Source of the DNA: Sebastes aleutianus
Taxonomy: Eukaryota > Chordata > Actinopteri > Perciformes > Sebastidae
Assembly: GCA_916700875.1 (NCBI GenBank)
Contig: CAKAKS010000034.1
Coordinates: 18,348,506-18,412,505 of the forward strand
Reading direction: 5' to 3'
Length of the DNA: 64,000 nt
In this document: one piece after another, positions 10,951 to 23,832 of the stretch
How positions within the stretch are numbered: position 1 is the stretch's first letter
Layout of the letters: each line of letters begins with the position of its first letter
The notes under the pieces: model-generated
Databases searched by the model: none
Told to the model about the DNA's origin: nothing
What the model saw: only the letters and a program-made list of their open reading frames with translations
Translations under genes and position numbers: made by a program

Positions 10951-13002
10951 CCTGTGTGCAAGTCTGTTCTCTGTGAAAAGGTACACTTGAGGTTGTCACC
11001 CTGAACGTTAATGGAACAGAAATGCCACTTCCTGCATTTGCCAACATCCTCAACCTGCTGATGTGGAAATCTTTAACAGCTATTGGTGTGATTGTGGCTC
11101 TGAATACAAGATTTAACATTTATACAAACAATAGAGCTATAGTTTGAAGTCAGGTTTTAGTTTTGTCATTGGTGAAAAGTAGTCATCATAAAGAGGAATA
11201 TTTAGGGAATACTAACTTTTTTTTGCTTGACTTTTTCAGAGACTATATTTCATAAGAAGAAAAAGTATTTGGGATCATTTAAACAGAGGCCCCTTTTCAT
11301 AGGAGATTGCTGTAAGCCGTTATGTCCAGTAACCTTCATTAAATTGCAAATGAAAGCCTTGATTCTGCAGTTAAGACATATACTCTAGATTGAGAGGAAA
11401 TCACTGTAAAAAATTCTAAAACTCTAAATTTAGACTTTAAAGTTTCTCTTTGTAAAGTAGCGTTTAATAACACTGCTAAATAAAGTTAACACATCTAATA
11501 AAATCACAGCAATTGGACACACCATCAGCACAAAAGCCATCCAGATATTTGCTTATATGTGCTGAGCATTGTTGATTTATTAAATTATGTCTAATAAATA
11601 AAGAAAAAAAATGTTTAACCTTCAACAGTGCTGATTCGTGTTGTGTCTTGTTTTCACAATATTTGTAAAGACATTTATTTATTCATTTATTTATTTTACT
11701 GTATTTTATTTTGAATTTAAATTTATTTTGAATACAGTTTCTCATAGGAATAATAATTTTGATTCCTTAATAACAGATTAAGAAAAAGCAAGGCAATATT
11801 GGCAATAAAATAAATACATAGATAAAAACAAATAAAACAATATTATATGAACATAATAAAAATAAATATACTTAAAGCAATCACAGACGAGCCAGATGTT
11901 AAGATGTTTATTGACTAGGACAGACAGTTTTCTCTCCTGTGAGTCCTATGAGGAGAGATTATTATCTTATTTTTTTAATAAATAGCCGATTCTAATAGCA
12001 GATGTACAATCTTGTGTGAGATGGTAATTATAATTTTACTGGGGGTTATAGCGTTTGTAATACTAAAAGCTCTCTATATTCTAAATGTTCCTTTTATGTT
12101 CGTCTTTTGTCTGATGGATATTTACGTCATCCTAACATAGAAAGAAAATATCAAGCAACACTTTTTTGTAAGTAAAACTACTAGATTTTCAGCATCAGTT
12201 CTGCACCTTTGACTCCAATACAATAGAGGTGAACTGACAAAATAAAAAAACTGAACAACAGACATCACTGACAAGAGATTCTCTTATTTTTCTTGTATGA
12301 ACTGACCCTTTATTGTTGCCGTTACCGCTGCCCACCAGCAGATGGTGCCTGGGTAGAAACTAAAGTGACTGCTCCTTCTGTGGCAGTATTCTCCAGTGTG
12401 TTTTCTCCGTGATGTGTCCTATTGCAGCTCTGTGATTCTGTCTTCCTCACTTAAACTAGAAGCTACTCTGGAGCTACACTCAAAAAGCCGTTCGAAAGAC
12501 ATTCAAAGGCTTTCATTGGGCTGTGTATTAGACAATGCAATCTTCATTTCATAGAGCCAAGTGGCCCTTCAGTGTTTCAATAAAGTGTTGACTGAGTTAA
12601 TCGTTGCATGTAAACTATTAATTAAAATCTGTCGTTTTTTTCGACATCGAGACAGTATCACAAAATATACTGGATATTTTCTTACGCCCCTATATGTATA
12701 GACAAAGTGCATTATAATGCTGTATAATATAATGTGTAATGTACAAATACAAAACGTTTTGTTCCACTCAATGGTGTACTGGCCCTTGTGTAGTGATCAA
12801 TAACATTATAGGCCTCATTAGTTGATAGTTCATCACAGAAAAGAGATCATAAATAAAAAGTATTTTTCACAGGGAGGGGCCCATGAATGTCATTGTTAAT
12901 TATGGGAACTATTATCATAACCCAGAGGAACAGTATTGATGTGGAATGCTGAGTAAATAGAGAGGGTTGGATTAAAAAATAAACAAACAGCTGCTGAATC
13001 AT
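10951..13002. other. Intergenic region upstream of the Ig-receptor gene
   Basis: The Ig-receptor promoter should lie just above 10950, but I see no convincing TATA box. The remainder is AT-rich (for example 11660-11900) with no gene, RNA or clear transposon recognised. Confidence 0.5.
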
Positions 13003-15940
13003 TTTTATTTAGCCATTCGTACAGACCCTGACAAATCTAGACAAATAAGTTATGTATGACTATGTTACAAAAATATCATGTCTCAGTTTTTCAGTTAAAA
13101 TCTCTTCAGTGTAACAGCGCAATCAAACTGATCAAATAGAGACTTTAAAAACTGCTCAAACTCAGACATTCAGGGAACCACACAACTACTTTAGACTGAA
13201 AAATATATGTTATATATATATGTATATCTCTATATATATATACATTACCACTTCAACAACATCTCACATTAATACAGTTAGATCCTGTACATATTGCATC
13301 TTTCATATCAGCTGGATTACATGTTAGTTGCAGATGTAATCTACCAGTTACAGTCAGAGATAACAGTCGCTGTTCAAGAGGTGGAATTATTGATTAAACA
13401 CAAGCAACTTCTACAGACGTACTAAATATCCCTTTGCACTTTCATTTCTCATCATCGCCCACCATCACACCAGAGTACAGAATTGAGACTTTCAAGTTTC
13501 TCAACAGCATCAAACAATTCAAACTAGTAACATTTAAATTTACCCCTCAAGTCTTTGAGTTTCTCATACAGAACACCTGCGAGCGAATACAGGTGTGTTA
13601 CATTCAACGTATTGAAGGCGTAAGTGCGTCTGTGACTTCCTGCTCTCCGACAGCATTTCATAGATAGTCTTCATACTCAAATGACAACATTCTTGCTTGG
13701 TTTACAATTTCAGGCAGAGCTTGCTAAAGCATTCAGGGGAACAGGTTATTAGTCATACTTAACGATTTACTGCTCTGATGGGAACTGACACTTCAGCCAC
13801 ATTTAGTAAGGGGGGGTAACTATGATTGCTTTGCAGCAGGATATGCAACATTCAGGTAAAAAATACAGAAAAACAAAACATCTGATACTGACCACACACA
13901 TGCAGAAAGCAGACAATTCCCACTCCTTAATAATACCTGTACATTACCAAGCTAATACAGTAACTTACAAAAATAAATAAGTTGCATTAAAGCCCCAATC
14001 CAGATCTGGTACAGTATATCAACTATGGGTAGACATGTATCAAGTTTAAGGATACAATACAAAATCTTCCACGGGTTATAAATCAACTTTTTTCAGAGGG
14101 CATTTTTCTGCACCCTTTAAGGTTCTCAATCTTTCACCTCTCACATGAGTATTTTTTTGTTTTTTGTTGAAGTGGGCCTTCTCCAACCAAAGAGCTCTAG
14201 TGTTTTTCAGTTACTCATTAATATTTGACAAGAAGTTAAATAGAGTGGAAGGAATTAAACTTTGAAGGGACCCCCCCTAGCAGTAACCATAATGTGCAGC
14301 TTTTAAAAGGCAATGAAAAAAAAATACAATAAATGACTAAAAATATATAACTGAATTTACAAAGATAAAAATAAAATAGTGGGATAAGTGCAGCGCCACA
14401 TGTAGCACCATGTTCCACGTCTGGATCAGGCCTTTAATACAGCAGTAAAAGTTACAATGATAAACACTTCACATTGTTTGGTAAAAACACAACATGCCAA
14501 ACAAGATAGAAAAAACATAACACAGACACACTTTACATTCGGTCCCTGAAGAGCCCTTCAGACCAGTGGATTTCTGTTGACAGTGGGTATGGAGTAATAG
14601 TGCTTCAGTGAGGATTAGCTGCAATATGCTTTTTGGTTTGAAAGCAGACACAAGTGATAAGTTCTGCGCACTTATCAAATGCTACATTCTCTCTCTCTCT
14701 CTCTTGCTTGGCTCTTCAGAGGATACAGTACAGGTACAAAGAGGTGCTTTAGCTTCCTTACACAAAATAAAAGTATTTATATTATAAGGCAGGAAATTTT
14801 TTTCCAATATACATACAAAAAAAGAAATGCATCAAAAGCAATGATATATACAGGTGCAGTTAAACACTGCACATTTCAAGATATATATATAATAGAATAA
14901 TATAATCAATATATAATAATCAACCTTCAGTGTATACATACTACCTAGCCACACCATTAGCATGGTGGCTCAGTAGCAAGTCTAGATCAGTGTCATACAA
15001 GAGATTTATAACAGAAAATAAGCGGTAACACTTCATTTTACTGCAAATTTCATGGTAATAAGGTGATAATTAGCAGGTAACCTATTTGAAATTTCTTTGG
15101 AATTCCTGCCAAATTACCCCAATATTTATCGAAAATTATTTTATTCTAAATGTTATTTAATAATTATATTACGCTATTTCCCAATAGCTGGTAATTTACT
15201 TAATACATTTCCAGGAAAATAATACAAATTTGCTCTCTGCTGATAAATAGATAATTAGCAAATAACTTATTTGAAATTTCTTAAAAAAACTCCCTGAATC
15301 ATTACATTAGCTACCAGGTTACATTTGCGTAGACAATAAGTCACACAATGGTGAGATTTGTGCCTGATCAGAAGTGTCTTCTATTAGTTTTGGTTTTCCA
15401 CCTCCGATGAAGAGCAGAGCACAGCCGCTTCTCAAGCCTAAGTGCCCTATTTTAACGATTATATGTTATTTTAGCATTTAATTATTAAATAATGTTTATA
15501 ATAAAGTAATTTTGGATCATTTCTGAGATAAATATTGGGCTAATTTGGCAGTAATTCCAAAGAAATTTCAAATAGGGTACTTGCTAATTATCACCTAATT
15601 ACCATGAAATTTGCGGAACTGTAAAATGAAATGTTACCAAAAAAGCTGCTGTTAAAAATCTCATAGATCCCCATCTTAGTAGAGGTAACACCATCCCCTT
15701 TACAAGTCTGCATCTTCAGAGGCAAACCTGAAACTTTTGCTAAAAATAAATACAGTTTTTTTCCTTTTTGACATGAAAGTACAAACAAGTTTATATAAAC
15801 CAGGTATTTTTGACTCAAACTTGGGAATGACGGGTCTGATGTGAGACTGAGTCAGACAGTGATAAAGGTTTTGTATATGTATTTTGTCTTTCCATGCTCT
15901 TGTAAAGTGCCCAGGTTGAGGGTGAGCCCCCGCTGTGTTG
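13003..15940 (-). other. slc25a29: Probable long 3' UTR of slc25a29
   Basis: Continues from the slc25a29 stop at 15941 with no other gene. A minus-strand AATAAA (TTTATT) occurs near 13003-13012 and further candidates lie nearer the stop (for example about 15141). The sequence is AT-rich with short A/T runs and contains one MITE (15024-15640). Only transcript data can set the true end. Confidence 0.3.
15024..15640. mobile_element. MITE with about 105-bp terminal inverted repeats
   Basis: The left arm starts 'ggtaacacttcattttac' and runs to about 15130. The right arm (about 15525-15640, ending 'gtaaaatgaaatgttacc') is its inverse with a few mismatches and a short indel. The interior is AT-rich and non-coding. 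It lies in the presumed 3' UTR of slc25a29. Confidence 0.8.
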
Positions 15941-18900
15941 TCACAGGCTGGAGGCCTGCTGCTGTATCTGTGCGTGGTGACTCGGCTGAGGCATCTCGCA
16001 GTCTTTAGGTCCCTCCTCCACCCCCCGAGCGTACAGGAGGATGAGGGTGACGGTGGCGAAGGTGGCTGCGTTCACAGGGAAGGCTCGCAGCAGCGTGGAG
16101 GTGAGGCCTCGCGTGAACACCATGTAGCCCTCTCTCCTGACGCTCTGCCGCACGCAGTCGGCGATGCCGCTGTACTGGTTGACTCCACCCACCCCGTCCG
16201 CCTGCCACCGCGATTTGATCACGTCCACGGGATAGGTGGAGAGCCAGGAGGCGATGCCGGCCATGCCCCCGGCGAACAGCAGCTTGGGGATCATGTAGCG
16301 GTCGTCGGGCTCACAGCCAATGCTGCGCGTCAGCACATCATAGGCCAGGAAATACACTCCGAAGCCAGGCGTCTCGCGGATGAATGTGGTGACCATGCCT
16401 CTGTTTACGCCCCGCAGGCCCTCCCGGTTGTAGATGCGTGCCAAGCAGTCCAGGGAATTCTTGTACAGCTTCCTGGAAGACTTCTTCTCGCCGGTGCCCT
16501 GCATTTGCATACGGGTTTTAGCCAGCTCCATGGGGCAGCAGATGACACACTGGATGGCACCTGCTGCTGCACCAGCAAGGAACTGGTTCATAGGGGTGTC
16601 GTGGGCCAGCAGCCGCATGGTGTTTCCCTGAACACCAAATACTATAGCATTGATGAATGTAAGGCCCATCATAGGGGATCCGATGCCCTTGTACAAACCA
16701 AACATCTGTGGAGAGGATCAGAAGCGTCTCATTAGACAAGAAGATTTCACACATAACTAGAAATAAACAAAAACATTTAGGGTCTTACTTTAACTGTGTC
16801 AGCAACTTTAGATACAATACAAGATCAGCCTGTGCTTTGTGAGAACTAGCAGGTCAAAACATTGCTGCTAAAATCTAGCAAGCTTGCTCCTCCTAAAAGC
16901 AGAACAAGGTGTTATAGTGTAAAAGACACCATGTACTTCATCTTTTCAGCACAGACATTTTGTCTTCCTGGCTTCATGTAATAAAGGTGCCTGCAGTATA
17001 TGTGAAAAATGTGAAACGCCTTGGGGCTACTTAGATAATGACCCTGGAAACAGGTGCTTCTTCAGTTTGCCTCGGCACAAAAACATGTTCTCCACCTAGC
17101 AGTGATCTGCTCCTGGTAGTTATTCAGTAACTATGAATAACAAATCCTGTGATGTAAAAATAGTTGTCCTAATTGCATAAAATCATAATAATAAAAGAAA
17201 AAACAAATCCCAATGATAACACTAAAAGTTTAAAAAAAAAAAATTGATTAATTGGGTCAACAGTGGAAAACAAAACTCTGAGCCCATTCAACAACTAGAC
17301 TTATCCCCACTCAAAGTGTCCCACACGTTGGCCTCCCATGTTAAGGTGTCCCATTCAGTCTTAAGACCAAGAGTGACATAAGTCCGCTATCAGGTCTCTC
17401 TCACCTCACAGACTTTTAACTGAAGACCATAACAGCCATGGTGGCCAGACTTTGCTAAAGATAGGTTCTGTTAAACATAACTGTTGCATAGGTGTCATCG
17501 TGAGCAGCAGGCTTCCAGCTTTACAGTCAACACATTCTCACTCCCAACCCGTCAAATACCGCCGCTTGGTCAGTGCCCCTCAGTATCGGAGACCGACTCA
17601 CGGTTTACCCCTCTTGCGTTGCTTTTGGACGGACCAGGGACGGCGTGTCAGTATACGCTAGTTACATGCATAGTGTCCTTTCAAAATAAACTTCTGTTTT
17701 CACAGGAAGGTGGGTTTAGGCAAGACAAACCCTTTGGTAGGGTTAGGAAACGGGCGTGGCTGGCGTTAACTTCACGGACTAATGGCTCAAGTGACTACGA
17801 CTCATGTGTCTGATGATACAAATGACTCAAGTGACTACCGACTCATGTGACTGACGACTCATGGGCTGACGATACCGTCGAGTCCCATGACTCATGAGTC
17901 CCATGACTGACGTGACAGAATAAGTAAACGTTACTTTTAGTTTTGTTTAGTTTCACACAGGACACAAACACCGGTCACCAAGTTGAAAGTCTTGTGTTTG
18001 TTTGACCCATTCACCACCCCTCCCGCCAACCCTGAGTGGATTCTAACGCTATTAATACTACGTCACTTGCTCAGAATACCGTTGAATACCGCCGTGGGTG
18101 GGTTTACATCGGAGTTAGTTGAAAGCCCGGTTCGTCACATACTGTCACTAAAGGGTGCCTCCGTACGTCGGTTTCTGATGCCGAGGGGCGCTGCCTAATC
18201 TGCGGTGAGAGCAGGCTGTTACAGCCCAGAAAGGTAGATGACACATAGCAACAAACCACCTGAAAAACACTTCAGACTGGAACACCTTCACATGCATCAG
18301 AGCCAAGCTAACCAAGCAAACACTGTACATAACACAACCTTGGTCACTTATCAGTAATATTACTGCATGCATATATTAGCATTAGATTCGGATGGGAAAT
18401 AAATCCACGTACCGACTCCTGCCGTACGATGGACTGGAAGCAGTGAAAGGTCCCACGGTACAGAGGCTTGTCAACACTCTGGACCTGTAGCCTCACCTGG
18501 AAAACAAGACACTCTTCAGTGATCAGTTAAAACAATCAGTTTCCCTTCTGATATACAATCCTAATCCGATCATAACAGAGCAAAGGGATTGAGAAATTTG
18601 AAATGAGCAATTCAGTTAGCTGAATGGTAACTTGATAAAAAACATTGAACAGGAAACAGAAAACATCTAAAAAATGTGCATTTAAACAGAGAATTACCTA
18701 AAAAGGCTTATGAAGTTGTTATAAAACTCTGTAATAACATTGCGCCTTTAAAAAAAACAAAACTTTTCCCACCTTAACTGTGTCAAATGGGTGTCCAACC
18801 AAGACTCCAGCAGCACCTGGAGACAAAGGAAACAGCTGTGAGTCATCATTACCCTTACAGTTACTACACATGCCACTTTTTCTGAATCTGGACCCACTAA

Positions 18901-21900
18901 CATATCATGCCTATTTAACCAGTTTTTGGCCTATTTCACCAGTCTTTGAAGGCCCCAACTATTGCTGCTGGCACTGTTGTGTAATTTTAGAGCATGCTGC
19001 CATCTCCTCCAGGGTAACACACACTGCCTTATCGAGCCCGAGCCAGCTCACTGGGCACCATCACCCTCTAAAACTCTCTTTAGGGTGCCTTTGAAAGTTA
19101 CATAACCTAGGCTTGTGCAGCACATTCTTATGTTCTGATGCCAGTTTGGGCTTCTCACCTCACTCTATGGTGAAACCTGATAACAGTTCCTGGACAGACC
19201 GTAAACAACATTGAGCGTTAGCACAGAAACGAAGGAAGTAGCTGCTACAATCCCAGATATGACAGCATTAGGTTTTTCAAGGCAATGTGATGATGTAAAT
19301 TTGTCTACCCTAAGACATTCTGCCATACTTTTTGTGTTAGCTATGTCTTTAATATCTGTGGGTGTGTTGGATCATTGTGGGTAACGTTGTCAATCAATAA
19401 GTAAAACCGCTTTATGACAGTATTTATATGATTACGATATTATCAGTGAACAGTTTTCGGTAGATTTTTCCAGAAAATGTACAATATCATGATATTGTAC
19501 ATTGATATTATCATTATCAATGTACAATATCATGATATATAATCAATTTTGCAACATGAAGTTACTGGGGCTGTCAAAGTTAACGTTATAATAACTCATT
19601 AACGCAAATTCGTTTTAATGCCACTCATTTCTTAACCGCGTTAAAGCAATCAATCTTTTGGAGGTTTTAGTGAGCTCAGTTTTAAAGCTAAAGTGAATAT
19701 ACTGGCATCATATTAAAATTACAAAACCTAAGGAATCCATTGGTACCAATTGGTTATTTAGGAGGCTAAATAACGCTCCAAACTGTCATTATGATTATCT
19801 TATAATTTGAGCACATTTTTGTATGCTAAATGCAGTACCTGTGAGGGTTTCTGGACAATATTTGTCATTGTTTTGTGTTGTTAATTGATTTCCAATAATA
19901 AATATGTACATACATTTGCATAAAGCAAGCATATTTGCCCACTCCCATGTTGATAAGAGTGTTAAATACTCTCCCTTTAAGGTACATTTTGAACAGATAA
20001 AAAATGTGCAGTAAATTTGCAATTAATTGATTGACAACCTGAGAAATGACACATACCTCATAGAGGATTGTGTGGATTATCTTCCACTCCAAGAGGTTAA
20101 TAACATCCAATCTAAATGTTCAAAACATCTAATGCTGCAACTAGCAAGTATTTTCATGCCTGACTGATCTGATGAGAATTATTTTTCTATTAATCATTTA
20201 GTCAATAAAATAAACTGTGACTAATGCCTATTACAAGTTGGCAAACAAATACTTTTGTCATTTTTTATGTTTTGAATTTATTGTTTTCTTTTAACAAAAA
20301 AAAAATATTCCAGATGTCAAGGAAATAATTACACGGTTTTAAGGTTGAAAAAAATAATGATAATAGTCCAAATAATATTAATAAAGAAGTTGTTGACAAT
20401 AAATAGACCTGAGGTTATTGGCCCGTCTGTGTCACCACAGTAAACAAACCCCGGCAAGCTTATCCGTCATAAGCGCCTGCTTTGTCACCTGACCCATTTG
20501 TAAAAAGAGCCAATCAGGATGAGTCCCAGCTGTAAGCTAGGGAAAGAACACAAGCAGGCGTGTGTTTGACACAATGACTAGCGGTCATTGACCTCAATGC
20601 AATGGTATGATCCAAGTACAAGGAAAACAAACACACGAGGGTGTTGCATCATAGTTGTTATAACAATTCTCGTCAGTGTGTCACCACCAAAAGTGATGCC
20701 ACTTCGTTTTAACCTAGTTTCGAGCTGAGCAACCAGCTTCCCATTTGACTGTAGATGGTTCCCTGAATTCTACCACTCTGTGAGAGGGTGGGAAACCACC
20801 TGGTCAGTCACTGTTAAGAAAGGAAAGCATGAGATTGGTCTGTGAAGGGGTGTGGACTGATTCGTGTCATCTGCGTATGGTGTTTGCGGCCACCCTAGCT
20901 TGAAAGCTCGGGTTGCACTTGTGTAGTGTTTGCATGCTTTCAGTTCTCAACAGGGTGACACCAGGGAGAAATGCAGAAGGTTGGAGCACCCTTGGGTACC
21001 CTAGCAAGCATGTACAAATGTATTTCCAATGTAGACCTTGTAATATGCTGTAAATTGGATATACCAGAGAACTGGTAGATTCAATTAATTTCACATTCTG
21101 TATTTGAAAGTTAGCATATTTTTTGTTTTTGTTTATGCGGAGGCACAAACATTGGCTCACATTTATTTATAAGTCCATTCTTGGTATACTCCTCTCCTAT
21201 CTGTGCACTCTCATATCGCATAACACTGGCAGCTATAGCCTACGCTCGTCTGACCTGTACTTATTATCTGTACCTAAGGTCCGCACAGAACTAGGTAAGA
21301 TGGCCTTTAGCTATTCTGCTCCCTTTTCCTGGAATACACTGCAAGCTAAGTTGAAACTGGGAAATCTGATTACTTTTGATGAATTTAAAACATTAATGAA
21401 AGGCCTAGAAGCAGAGTCAATCGGGAGCTGTCTGTGTTTCTGAATATTTTCACTTTAACGTTGGCTTCAAACACTTGATTTTAAATTGTGTTTTGTATGA
21501 TTTTATGCTATGTATTTATTTTGCATTTGTTTTATGTTGTGGCGTCTGAAACTTTAATGTATGTTTAAATGCTGCTGTCTTGGCCAGGTCTCTCTTGCAA
21601 AAAGAGATTCTTAATCTCAATGAGTACTACCTGGTTAAATAAAGGTTAAATAAAATAAAATAAAAATAAAATATTTAACCTAACCTTCTGCATTACTTTT
21701 TTTTAGCAATCACAAAAACTACTGTAGGGAAAATAACATCTTATAATAGTGAATTTTACATTAAAGTTTACTACTTGACACTGCAGCTAACACATAATAA
21801 GCCTCTCACAACTTTACATTCCCTCAAAGTCAAAGTCTGCCACCAGGTCAAAGGCAATCAGTGGTATTTACAGTATTTGTTGTAGGTGTGCCGACCTGCG

Positions 21901-23502
21901 GTGGAATTTGGAAAATGCACTTGTAATCTTGTGATAGAGTTGCATCACATTTAGAAAGCGTGGTTTATGGTTTGCTAGTGTTATAAGAGAAACAAAGGGG
22001 GCATTTCACAGCACATTTGTCCCCTCCAATGTTGATAAGAGTGTTAAATACTCTCCCTTTAAGGTACATTTTGAACAGATAAAAAATGTGCAATAAATTT
22101 GCAATTAATTGATTGACAACCCTAGAAATGACACATATCGCATAGAGGATTGTGTGGATTATCTTCCACTCCAAGAGGTTAATAACATTCAATCTAAAAT
22201 GTTCAAAACATCTAATGCTGCAACTAGCAAGCATTTTCATTTACTGACGGATCAAATGAGCATTATTTTTTTATTAATCATTTAGTCAATAAAAGGAACT
22301 GTGACAAATGCCTATCACAAGTTGGCAAACAAATAGTTTTGTCATTTTTTATGTTTTGAATTTTATTGGTTTTTTTTATCAAAAACAATATTCCAGATGT
22401 CAATGAAATAATTATTACACGGTTTTAAGGTTGAAAAACATAATGATAATAGTCATAGTCATAGTCTGCCACCAGGTCAAAGGCAATCAGCATGTACTGT
22501 ATTTACAGCACGTGTTGTAGTGTAGGTGTGCCGACCTGCAGGTGGAATTTGGAAAATGCAACCTGTAATCTTGTGATAGAGTTGCATCACATTTAGAAAG
22601 CATGGGGTTTGTGGTTTGCTACTGTTATATATAAGAGAAACAAAGGGGCATTTCACCATAGCTAGGTCGGACTATAATGGCTCCCTGTCTCTCAGAGAAT
22701 TGATTTCAAAATACTCCTGCTGGTTTACAAAGCACTAAATGGTTTAGGGCCAAAATACATTTCTGATCTTCTGCTATGTTATGAACCATCCAGACCTCTC
22801 AGGTTCATCTGGATCAGGTCTGCTTAGTGTCCCCAGAGTCAGAACTAAACATGCAAAAGTTCAGTTTTTATGCACCAAATATCTGGAACAAGCTCCCAGA
22901 AACCTGCAGGACAACTCTGAGTTCTTTTAAATCAAAGCTTAAAACGTTCCTGTTTGCTGCTGCCTTTTATTAAACCAGATAATGATCTTATACTGCACTA
23001 GAGCTTTTACTCTTGTGTGTTATATTTCTATTTTAGCTTCAATCCTAGCTTTTATTTTTAGCTTGTTTTTATTTTCTAATCTTTAATGTTTTTATAGCTG
23101 TTTTAATTATGTCTTAATGTTCTTTTGCACTTTGTTGCAATGTTCTTGAATGTTTATGTAAAGCACTTTGAATTGCCCTGTTGCTGAAATGTGCTATACA
23201 AATAAAGCTGCCTTTCCTTTACTGTCTTTTGATTGTTTTTATTATCCTTTTAATTTTTTTTCCTTTTAACTTATACTTCTATATTATGCACTTTGTGCTC
23301 TTTTATCTTGCTTTTCTATATGTAAAGCACTTTTAATTGCCTTTGTGTATGAAATGTGCTACATAAATAAAGCTGCCTTGCCTTTTGCCTCAAATCAAGG
23401 TGTCAATTACTGGACTCATCTAACACATTACAAGATAAAATGCCTAAACACAAGTACAGCTGACACAGACTTACCTCCTATGCATCCTGCAAGGAAGTCC
23501 AT
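15941..23502 (-). CDS. slc25a29: mitochondrial basic amino acid carrier, SLC25A29-like
   Basis: Four coding exons (23502-23475, 18816-18773, 18496-18413, 16705-15941), all with GT-AG borders and consistent phases, give 306 aa; human SLC25A29 is 303 aa. The start has a strong context (gaggagATGG). The protein is a full three-repeat mitochondrial carrier with the signature PxD/ExxK motifs at 19-24 (PFDTVK), 110-115 (PMELAK) and 211-216 (PVDVIK). It therefore has six transmembrane helices in the inner mitochondrial membrane. SLC25A29 imports arginine, lysine and ornithine; it was earlier described as carnitine/acylcarnitine carrier-like. The large intron between exons 1 and 2 (4.7 kb) is mostly repeats. 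The gene is divergent to slc25a47. A promoter and a candidate non-coding first exon lie above 23833. Confidence 0.95.
17566..18192. mobile_element. Non-autonomous DNA element with inverted ends, in slc25a29 intron 3
   Basis: The left end 'agtgcccctcagtatcgga' matches inverted the right end near 18163-18192 ('ctgatgccgaggggcgctg'). The interior has a degenerate minisatellite of gactcatg-type words at 17780-17915. The interior segments near 17650-17730 and 17940-18010 resemble the family at 55880-56400. Confidence 0.6.
18193..18412. other. Remainder of slc25a29 intron 3
   Basis: Intronic sequence next to the coding exon that ends at 18413. No feature seen. Confidence 0.6.
19478..19531. repeat. 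Cluster of palindromes
   Basis: A perfect 24-bp palindrome at 19478-19501 (centre atcatgat) is followed by a second inverted repeat, 19491-19507 against 19515-19531. All are AT-rich, within slc25a29 intron 1. Confidence 0.8.
19567..20041. mobile_element. hAT-like MITE
   Basis: The left end 'gggctgtcaaagttaac' and the right end '...attaattgattgacaacc' are inverted relatives (gggytgtca), as in non-autonomous hAT elements. A partial copy of the right end recurs at about 22020-22125, and a left-end copy at 33096. Confidence 0.6.
20042..20440. repeat. Duplicated intronic block, copy 1
   Basis: From 'agaaatgacacata' to about 20400 this matches 22125-22450 closely, including the adjoining MITE end on the left. 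See the second copy at 22020. Confidence 0.7.
20441..21122. other. slc25a29 intron 1, no feature
   Basis: Non-coding intronic sequence with no recognised element. Confidence 0.5.
21123..21662 (+). mobile_element. L2-like non-LTR retrotransposon, 3' fragment
   Basis: A plus-strand frame (21123-21443) encodes the C-terminal tail of a LINE ORF2-type protein (LLSVPKVRTELGKMAFSYSA and following). It is followed by a 3' tail ending in 'ctggttaaataaagg' and (TAAAA)n repeats at about 21640-21670. The reverse transcriptase and endonuclease domains are absent, so it is 5'-truncated and dead. It is antisense to slc25a29. Confidence 0.8.
21820..22660. repeat. Composite repeat: duplicated block copies
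   Basis: 21830-22005 and 22465-22655 are near-copies of one another (both start 'tctgccaccaggtcaaagg' and end 'agaaacaaagggg'). Between them, 22020-22450 duplicates 19920-20400. The arrangement A-B-A with B copied 2 kb away implies serial duplication inside the intron. Confidence 0.75.
22661..23393 (+). mobile_element. L2-like LINE 3' fragments in tandem
   Basis: 22675-22975 translates, with one frameshift near 22803, into a LINE ORF2 C-terminal tail (RIDFKILLLVYKALNGLGPK and following). A 3' UTR ends 'acaaataaagctgcctttcc' near 23217. A second, partial copy of the same tail follows at 23221-23393, ending 'ataaataaagctgccttg'. The fragment is inactive. Confidence 0.75.
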
Positions 23503-23529
23503 CTCCTCTCTTTCAACGTCACCTAGCTG

Positions 23530-23832
23530 CTGAAGGACTAAATGTGATGTTAAGTTAGATAACTGACACTTCTAGTTAGCGTCTACGTTAGCTAGCACTG
23601 CTAGCTCCAAATCCACCTCTTAGACCTGACAATTGTATTGTTTTAATGTAGCTTGTTGTCAATTTATCCCTAACAAACTCTCCTGGTTGACCTACACGAC
23701 CTCAGTGTGTCGTTACAAGTCAATGCGGACACCTTCTCTTCGCTGTCTGTGTGATTCAAGGAGGTTTATTCTGTAGCACGCAAAGCTAAGCGACACAGGA
23801 AGTAGAACTAGTAGTTAGGGGGCGGGACTTAC
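23530..23832 (-). other. slc25a29: Candidate 5' UTR intron of slc25a29
   Basis: A strong minus-strand donor (GACCG|gtaagtcc, exon end 23833) and an acceptor (ttagtccttcag, exon start 23529) bracket this stretch. This suggests a non-coding first exon above 23833 spliced to the exon holding the ATG at 23502. Confidence 0.5.

Noticed and set aside
15935..16735. 266-aa open frame on the plus strand
   Set aside because: It is exactly antisense to the last slc25a29 exon, which shows real carrier motifs and splice sites. The opposite frame is open only because of the exon's GC-rich codon use.
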